From: an uncultured Prevotellaceae bacterium
GTDB taxonomy: Bacteria; Bacteroidota; Bacteroidia; Bacteroidales; Bacteroidaceae
DNA: 7,042 nt
Assembly (NCBI GenBank): GCA_946644025.1
Contig: CAMPCG010000152.1
Span: forward strand, 1-7,042
Direction: 5' to 3'
The translations under genes and the position numbers were made by a program. The notes below the pieces were generated by a model that was given only the letters and a program-made list of their open reading frames with translations, had not been told where the DNA came from and did not search any database. Of this stretch, positions 1 through 4,491 are shown one piece after another. The stretch's first letter is position 1, and each line of letters begins with the position of its first letter.

Positions 1-568
1 GGGGGAGCCGATGGACAATCTCGACGCCGTGCTTCGTGCTACGGAGATTCTCACCGCTGCCACAGGCTATGCCTGGAGCCCCAAGCGCATCACCGTGAGC
101 AGCGTCGGCGTGAAGGACAAGCTGAAGCGCTTCCTCGACCAGAGCCAGTGTCACGTGGCCATATCGCTGCACTCTCCGCTGCCAGACCAGCGGCTCCAGC
201 TGATGCCGGCCGAGAAAGCCATGCCCATAGAGCAGACGCTGCAGCTGCTGCGCCAGTACGACTTCACCCACCAGCGCCGTTGCTCGTTTGAGTACATCTG
301 CTTTGCCGGACTGAACGACACACCGGCCCATGCCCGCGCCATCGTGAGGCTGCTCGATGGTCTGGAGTGCCGCGTCAATCTTATCCGCTTCCACCAGATA
401 CCGGGCGTAGACCTTCCCGGCAGTGACGAGCAGCGCATGGAGCAGCTGCGCGACACGCTCACGCGCCATGGCATCACCACCACCATCAGGGCCAGCCGGG
501 GACAGGACATCCTGGCAGCCTGCGGACTGCTCTCAACAGCCCACCAATCCCGTCAGACATCTCATTAA
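1..568 (+). CDS. rlmN: RlmN, dual-specificity 23S rRNA/tRNA adenine-C2 methyltransferase (C-terminal part, 5' truncated by window edge)
   Basis: This is the C-terminal part of the radical-SAM enzyme that methylates C2 of A2503 in 23S rRNA and A37 of some tRNAs, in the cytoplasm. The reading frame begins at base 2 with GEPMDN, the RlmN/Cfr 'GEPxDN' SAM-binding motif, so the ATG at base 11 is internal and not a start. Further family marks are ITVSSVGV, AISLHSP, FEYICFAGLND and NLIRFHQIPG. Near the C-terminus RGQDILAACG holds the cysteine (codon 521-523) that matches E. coli Cys355, the methyl-carrying residue. The CxxxCxxC cluster that binds the iron-sulfur centre lies upstream of the window. 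About 188 residues are visible and the gene ends at TAA 566-568. The product has a short polar tail after the catalytic cysteine and no visible defect. pdxA follows after 20 bases on the same strand with no terminator between them, suggesting co-transcription. The identity is clear; only the N-terminus is unseen. Confidence 0.95.
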   Translation, partial: GEPMDNLDAVLRATEILTAATGYAWSPKRITVSSVGVKDKLKRFLDQSQCHVAISLHSPLPDQRLQLMPAEKAMPIEQTLQLLRQYDFTHQRRCSFEYICFAGLNDTPAHARAIVRLLDGLECRVNLIRFHQIPGVDLPGSDEQRMEQLRDTLTRHGITTTIRASRGQDILAACGLLSTAHQSRQTSH

Positions 569-588
569 CCCCACAAATATATCCACAG

Positions 589-1722
589 ATGGAACAACAG
601 AACAGAAAACCCCGCGTAGCAATCACCCACGGCGACATCAACGGCGTGGGCTATGAAGTGATACTCAAAACATTTGCCGACCCAGCCATCCTGGAGCTGT
701 GTACCCCCATTGTCTATGGTTCGCCCGAAGTGGCCCGCTTTCACGGTAAGATCCTTGGCCTGGAGACACCCTTCGTCGTCGTTGGCGATGCCGCCGAAGC
801 AAAAGACGACCAGCTGAACATGGTCGACACCGTCGGCCAGGAGATAAAGACGGACCTTGGACAACCCACGCCCGAGTCGGCACAGGCAGCCTTGGGAGCC
901 ATCGACCGTGCCCTCGACGATTACGGAAAAGGTCTTTTCGACGTTCTTGTCACTGCTCCGGTTTTCAAGAACAGCATCCAGGGGTTCAACGGCCACACTG
1001 CCTACATCGAGAGCAAGGCTGGCGAGGGCAAGCACGGGCTCACCATCCTGATGAACGACGACCTGCGCGTAGCCTTAGTGACCAATAACGTGGCCATCAA
1101 GGACGTGGCCGAGTCCATCACGAAGCAAAAGATTGTAGAGAAGGCCCAGCTCTTCCATCAAGCCCTTCTGCGCGACCTTCGCGTAAGCAGTCCGCGCATT
1201 GCCGTGCTGTCGCTCAACCCCCGCTGTGGCGAGGACGGCGTGCTGGGCACAGAAGAGCAGGAAATCATCATCCCCGCCATCAACGAGCTGGTGGGCCAGG
1301 GCCTGCAGGTGTTCGGTCCCTACGCTGCCGACGACTTCTTCGGCCGTAGCAGCTACTACCGCTTCGACGGCGTGCTGGCCATGTATCACGACCAGGGCCA
1401 GACGCCCTTTAAGGCCGTAGCCTACGAGAACGGTGTGCGCTTCACCACCGGCCTGCCTCTTGTGCGCACCGCACCCGCTCACGGAGCCAACTTTGCCGCT
1501 GCCGGTAAGGGCATCACCGACGAGCAGTCGCTGCGTAACGCCATCTATACCGCCATCGACGTGTGGCGCAACCGTCAGAACTACGACGAGCCGCTGCAGA
1601 ACCCGCTGCCGAAGCTCTACCATGAGCGCCGGGACGAAAGCGAGAAAGTGCGCTTCAGCCAGCCGCGTCCGCGCGACCAGTTCCGCAAGCAGGAAGATAA
1701 AGAAGCAAAGACTGAAGAGTAA
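589..1722 (+). CDS. pdxA: PdxA-family 4-hydroxythreonine-4-phosphate dehydrogenase with altered metal-ligand positions
   Basis: The PdxA family oxidises and decarboxylates 4-phospho-hydroxy-L-threonine with NAD+, in the DXP-dependent route to pyridoxal phosphate. The protein has 377 residues against about 330 in E. coli, the excess being mostly a charged C-terminal tail from about residue 332. Family motifs in order are AITHGDINGVGYE (11-23), VTAPVFKN (121-128), GHTAYI (135-140, substrate-binding His136/Thr137), LNPRCGEDGVLGTEE (209-223), MYHDQG (265-270) and TGLPLVRTAPAHG (287-299). The oddity is at the zinc ligands. E. coli uses His166, His211 and His266. The aligned positions here are Asn167 (TNNVAIKDV, where TTHLPLRDV is expected), Arg212 (LNPRCGE, where LNPHAGE is expected) and His267, so two of three are lost. 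The loop before GHT is about four residues short, and the usual Glu after GHT is Ala. The ATG at 589 gives the expected N-terminus, 20 bases after rlmN. Family membership is sure; normal catalysis is not. Confidence 0.9.
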   Translation: MEQQNRKPRVAITHGDINGVGYEVILKTFADPAILELCTPIVYGSPEVARFHGKILGLETPFVVVGDAAEAKDDQLNMVDTVGQEIKTDLGQPTPESAQAALGAIDRALDDYGKGLFDVLVTAPVFKNSIQGFNGHTAYIESKAGEGKHGLTILMNDDLRVALVTNNVAIKDVAESITKQKIVEKAQLFHQALLRDLRVSSPRIAVLSLNPRCGEDGVLGTEEQEIIIPAINELVGQGLQVFGPYAADDFFGRSSYYRFDGVLAMYHDQGQTPFKAVAYENGVRFTTGLPLVRTAPAHGANFAAAGKGITDEQSLRNAIYTAIDVWRNRQNYDEPLQNPLPKLYHERRDESEKVRFSQPRPRDQFRKQEDKEAKTEE

Positions 1723-3243
1723 TTAGAACAGCGGCTCTGCCGTGCAGGCATTAGGAGCGCGTACACGCATGATGCGTGCCAGTGTGGGGGCTATGCGGTC
1801 TGTGGTCACAGGTTGTGACACGCGCATAGCCTCCACTTTTGCGCCGTAGAAGATGATGGGGAACTGTACGAACGAGGAGCGCGTGTACTCGCTTTCGCCC
1901 GTGTTCTCTGTGAGCACGCGCCAGCCGGGAGCCGTCTCTATCACCAGGTCGCCGCAGCGCTCGGGGTAGTAGCCGCTGCGCACCAGCTGAATCTGTTCGT
2001 TGCTGATGGTGAGCAGCTGTAGCGACGTGTAGACATTGCGCACGCCCTGCATCATCACCAACAGCTCCTGTGCGCGGCTGGTGGCGTTGGCAATACTTAT
2101 TTTCTTCGTGTCGAGCAGCGAGTGGCTCAGGAAGATGTGGTTGCGGAATGTCGCTTCCACATACTTGCCCGGCCCCCAGATGGCTCCCAGGTACATGTTC
2201 AGCAGGTCGGCGGTGCGACTCATGTAGAATGTTCCCGTCGGGATGCGGTATTGCTGGTAGTCGGTTTCCTCCTTTGTCTGGCTGTAGCCTGTGCCGGTGA
2301 GCACGAAGAGCACGTTGTCGTGGCCTATGCTTTTCTCCACCATCTCCACGAGGCGGGCTATCTCGGCGTCGAGTCTCACATAGGCGTTCTGTAGCTCGTA
2401 TCTTTCCGTGATTTCTGCTGCCTCGGCGTAATAGGTCAGGCAAATCAGGTCGGTGGCGTCGTCCATGCCCATTGCCGTTGCCGATATGCAGCGCAGTGCC
2501 ATGCTGGTCACGCTGGTGTTCACCGCCGCACTGTTCTTGTAGGCTTTGTATCGCTGTTCGGTCTTATTGTTGCCCTTCTTCTTCGGCAGGTCGCTGTCGT
2601 TCAGTTCTATGGGCGCGTCGTTCACCCACGTCGGCAGCGACTTCATGTAATATTGCGACGAGCACCACACGCCCCGTTCGTCGTCTATCCACAGTGCTCC
2701 GTCGGCAGCATGTCCGGCCGAGAGCACGGCGGCGTCGCTGTAAGGTGCCACTGCCCATACCTGCGCCATGCCTTTTGTCGCCACCTTCAGCTCGTCGCCC
2801 AGTGTCGAGCAGTTCATGGCCTCGGGCGATGCCGTCTCGGCTGTGTGCAGTCCGCTGTATCGCTCGTCGGCCACGCACCACCGGGGGCGCAGCGTCTCGC
2901 GTTGCAGCCATCGCTGTCCCACGATGCCGTTATAATAGGGCGACACCCCTGTAGCCACGGTGGCTATGGCCGACGCGCGGTCTATCGGTGCGAAAGGGTA
3001 GGAGGCACTTCCGCAGACCATACCCTGGTTCGTCAGCCTGTTGAATCCGCCGTTGGTGTAACGCTGTGAGAAGGCATCGAGAAGGTCGTTGCGCAGCTGG
3101 TCGACGGTTATGCTCACCACCAGGCGGGGAGCATTGCCCGTCGCAGTCCATCCGGCGTCGGTCGAAAAGGAGCGAGGCTGGCCTATAATGCTGCTCAGGC
3201 CGCAGCAAAGGAATACTACTGTGAACAAGAGTTTAGAGTTCAT
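1723..3243 (-). CDS. Exported alkaline-phosphatase-fold (PafA-like) protein, probable pseudoenzyme
   Basis: This 506-residue protein belongs to the type I phosphodiesterase/alkaline phosphatase superfamily, closest in layout to PafA of Bacteroidota. Residues 1-22 form a signal peptide (two basic or polar residues, then a hydrophobic core) with no good lipobox, so a periplasmic or surface location is inferred. Visible fold landmarks are LVVSITVDQLRNDLL (41-55, Asp48), GFNRL (66-70), TGVSPYYNGIVG (98-109), ELKVAT (151-156), VLSAGHAADGALW (173-185), NAYVRLDAEIA (286-296), FPIIFYG (461-467) and TDRIAPTLA (481-489). The catalytic set is mostly gone. The nucleophile Thr position falls in DRASAIATVATG as Arg89; the KDR motif is replaced by YSDA; the TDxxGH metal motif is replaced by YYAEAAEI; the ADHG motif reads GTGY; the late metal His aligns to Gln460. 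The ATG at 3243-3241 is supported by a consensus promoter just upstream. The stop abuts that of pdxA. Phosphatase activity is unlikely; a binding or structural role is possible. Confidence 0.85.
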   Translation of the reverse strand: MNSKLLFTVVFLCCGLSSIIGQPRSFSTDAGWTATGNAPRLVVSITVDQLRNDLLDAFSQRYTNGGFNRLTNQGMVCGSASYPFAPIDRASAIATVATGVSPYYNGIVGQRWLQRETLRPRWCVADERYSGLHTAETASPEAMNCSTLGDELKVATKGMAQVWAVAPYSDAAVLSAGHAADGALWIDDERGVWCSSQYYMKSLPTWVNDAPIELNDSDLPKKKGNNKTEQRYKAYKNSAAVNTSVTSMALRCISATAMGMDDATDLICLTYYAEAAEITERYELQNAYVRLDAEIARLVEMVEKSIGHDNVLFVLTGTGYSQTKEETDYQQYRIPTGTFYMSRTADLLNMYLGAIWGPGKYVEATFRNHIFLSHSLLDTKKISIANATSRAQELLVMMQGVRNVYTSLQLLTISNEQIQLVRSGYYPERCGDLVIETAPGWRVLTENTGESEYTRSSFVQFPIIFYGAKVEAMRVSQPVTTDRIAPTLARIMRVRAPNACTAEPLF

Positions 3244-3271
3244 TGTCGGGGGTATTGTGAGATTCAGCTTG

Positions 3272-3303
3272 CAAAATTACGAACTTTTCGACAAACCGTC
3301 AAA
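3272..3303 (-). promoter_or_regulatory. Bacteroidota-type sigma-ABfr promoter for the PafA-like gene
   Basis: Read on the minus strand, TTTG (3303-3300) is followed by 20 bases and then TAATTTTG (3279-3272). This matches the Bacteroidota -33/-7 consensus TTTG-N19-21-TAnnTTTG exactly. Transcription would start near 3265, giving a leader of roughly 20-25 bases before the ATG at 3243. The match is read directly from the sequence; the start site is inferred. Confidence 0.8.
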
Positions 3304-3320
3304 CAATTCTCTCCTTATTT

Positions 3321-3352
3321 CTTGTCCATATCAAAAAAAATAAATACTTTTG
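3321..3352 (+). promoter_or_regulatory. Bacteroidota-type promoter for the SUMF1 gene
   Basis: The -7 element TACTTTTG (3345-3352) matches TAnnTTTG exactly. A weaker -33 element, CTTG at 3321-3324, lies 20 bases upstream. Transcription would begin near 3358-3360, leaving a leader of about 45 bases. This argues against the in-frame TTG at 3322 as a start, because it lies upstream of the predicted transcript. The -33 elements of the two divergent promoters are only 17 bases apart, so RNA polymerase could not easily occupy both at once. Confidence 0.7.
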
Positions 3353-3402
3353 CAAGCCATAAAAACTTCAGGACTGATAACAATCAATTTAAAACGCAGG
3401 AA

Positions 3403-4383
3403 ATGAAAAAGACCAAGAGACTTTTATCTGTTATCATGGCCATGATGGCCATGGCGAGTGTTTCACCAGCATGGGCCCAGGGTATGCGTGTTCCCGTGCA
3501 AGGTGACATCCTTACCTCTCGCGGCGACGTCAACGGCGACGGTTACGTCGACATTGCCGACATCGGCTCCATTATCGACATCATGTCGGGCAAGAGCATC
3601 ATCTCAGAGTCGTTGTCCGAGTCGGGCGACGAAGTGACGTTCACCATCCTTGGCTTCCCCATCAAGATGTACAGGGTGAAGGCCGGTACTTTCACCATGG
3701 GCAGCTCGGACTTCGACACCGAGAAGTGGCCTCGCAAGGTGACCATTACCCAGGACTTCTTCATTGCCGAGACCGAGGTGACACAGCGCTTCTGGACGGC
3801 CCTGATGGGAGAGGCCCATATACCTACCACCAGCGGCTATACGCAGTGGATTCCCACCTTCGGTATGGGCGATGACTATCCGGCTTATTTCCTCTCGTGG
3901 GACCTTTGCCAGGAGTTCATCGGCAAGCTCAATGCCCTCACCAAGCGTCAGTTCCGTCTGCCTACCGAGGCCGAGTGGGAATATGCCGCACGGGGCGGAC
4001 ACAAGAGCCAGGGATTCAAGTTTGCGGGAAGCAACGACTGTGCCGAGGTGGCCTGGTACGAAGAGACGTCGGCCCTGCCGGGTATCGGCTCTGCCTACTA
4101 CGGCTCACAGCCTGTGAAGACGAAGAAGCCCAACGAGCTGGGTCTCTACGACATGAGCGGAAACCTCATGGAGTGGTGCTCTGACTGGTATCAGAACTCG
4201 TACTCCACAGCTACCCTGAAGGACCCCAAGGGACCTGAGACAGGCGTGGGCCGCGTATTAAAGGGTGGCAGCTGGGGAACAAGCGACACGTTCTGCCGTC
4301 CGTCGGCCCGTCAGGCATCGGCCCCGAACAAGCAGTTTCAGGGCAACGGACTGCGCCTGGTCTTGACACCCATCTACGAATAG
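3403..4383 (+). CDS. Exported SUMF1/FGE-sulfatase-fold protein with an N-terminal dockerin-like repeat
   Basis: The protein is 326 residues from the ATG at 3403. I chose this start over the in-frame TTG at 3322 because it opens a classic signal peptide (MKKTKRLL, hydrophobic core, SPAWAQ with cleavage near 26) and lies downstream of the promoter. Residues 41-62 hold one EF-hand/dockerin-type loop, DVNGDGYVDIADI (Asp42, Asn44, Asp46, Asp50, Asp53), followed by a helix. From about 78 to the end is a SUMF1 domain: VKAGTFTMG (92-100), VTITQDFFIAETEVTQRFW (113-131), RLPTEAEWEYAARGG (185-199), GLYDMSGNLMEWCSDWY (247-263), RVLKGGSW (284-291), CRPSARQ (298-304) and GNGLRLV (314-320). True formylglycine-generating enzymes use two cysteines just after the GGSW motif. 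Only Cys298 is seen here, so sulfatase activation is unlikely. A binding, assembly or other modifying role outside the cytoplasm is more plausible. No sulfatase gene is in the window. Confidence 0.88.
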   Translation: MKKTKRLLSVIMAMMAMASVSPAWAQGMRVPVQGDILTSRGDVNGDGYVDIADIGSIIDIMSGKSIISESLSESGDEVTFTILGFPIKMYRVKAGTFTMGSSDFDTEKWPRKVTITQDFFIAETEVTQRFWTALMGEAHIPTTSGYTQWIPTFGMGDDYPAYFLSWDLCQEFIGKLNALTKRQFRLPTEAEWEYAARGGHKSQGFKFAGSNDCAEVAWYEETSALPGIGSAYYGSQPVKTKKPNELGLYDMSGNLMEWCSDWYQNSYSTATLKDPKGPETGVGRVLKGGSWGTSDTFCRPSARQASAPNKQFQGNGLRLVLTPIYE

Positions 4384-4416
4384 GGATTGTTTTATTGATA
4401 ACAACGGATTAAGACA

Positions 4417-4470
4417 GACTACAGACCCACCCCCCTGACCCTTCTTAGGGCATGAGGGTGGGTCTGTGTC
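4417..4470. terminator. Long hairpin between convergent genes, probable bidirectional terminator
   Basis: ACAGACCCACCC (4421-4432) pairs perfectly with GGGTGGGTCTGT (4456-4467). The stem extends by GAC/GTC (4417-4419 with 4468-4470) across a single bulged base at 4420. The loop contains a second small hairpin, CCCT-tctt-AGGG. It sits 33 bases after the SUMF1 stop and 16 bases past the stop of the opposing gene, where a shared terminator is expected. Neither side has a clean T-run directly after the stem, so its efficiency as an intrinsic terminator is uncertain. Confidence 0.6.
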
Positions 4471-4474
4471 AATT

Positions 4475-4491
4475 CCTGAGTGACGCTCAGG
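4475..4491. other. Small perfect hairpin overlapping the stop codon of the rhamnosidase-sialidase gene
   Basis: CCTGAG (4475-4480) pairs with CTCAGG (4486-4491) around a 5-base loop. The stop codon of the minus-strand gene (TGA, 4489-4487) lies partly in the stem. Together with the larger hairpin only a few bases away it forms a two-hairpin array at the 3' end of that gene. It may stabilise the 3' end of the message. The structure is seen directly; any role is inferred. Confidence 0.4.

Noticed and set aside
11..13. ATG at 11 as the start of rlmN
   Set aside because: It is the Met inside the GEPMDN motif, and the catalytic iron-sulfur cysteines must lie upstream.
1728..1744. CGGC-tct-GCCG hairpin just inside the PafA-like gene as a terminator
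   Set aside because: The stem is only about four base pairs, lies within coding sequence and has no T-run, so it is too weak to call.
3398..3401. AGGA as a Shine-Dalgarno site for the SUMF1 gene
   Set aside because: It is only one base from the ATG, and Bacteroidota generally do not rely on such sites.
3322..3402. Upstream TTG start giving a 27-residue N-terminal extension to the SUMF1 protein
   Set aside because: It lies upstream of the predicted transcript start and would bury the signal peptide; the ATG at 3403 starts a standard signal sequence.
3434..3456. Repeated ATGGCC units forming near-palindromes in the SUMF1 signal peptide
   Set aside because: This is explained by the Met-Ala-rich hydrophobic core of the signal peptide; there is no flanking structure.
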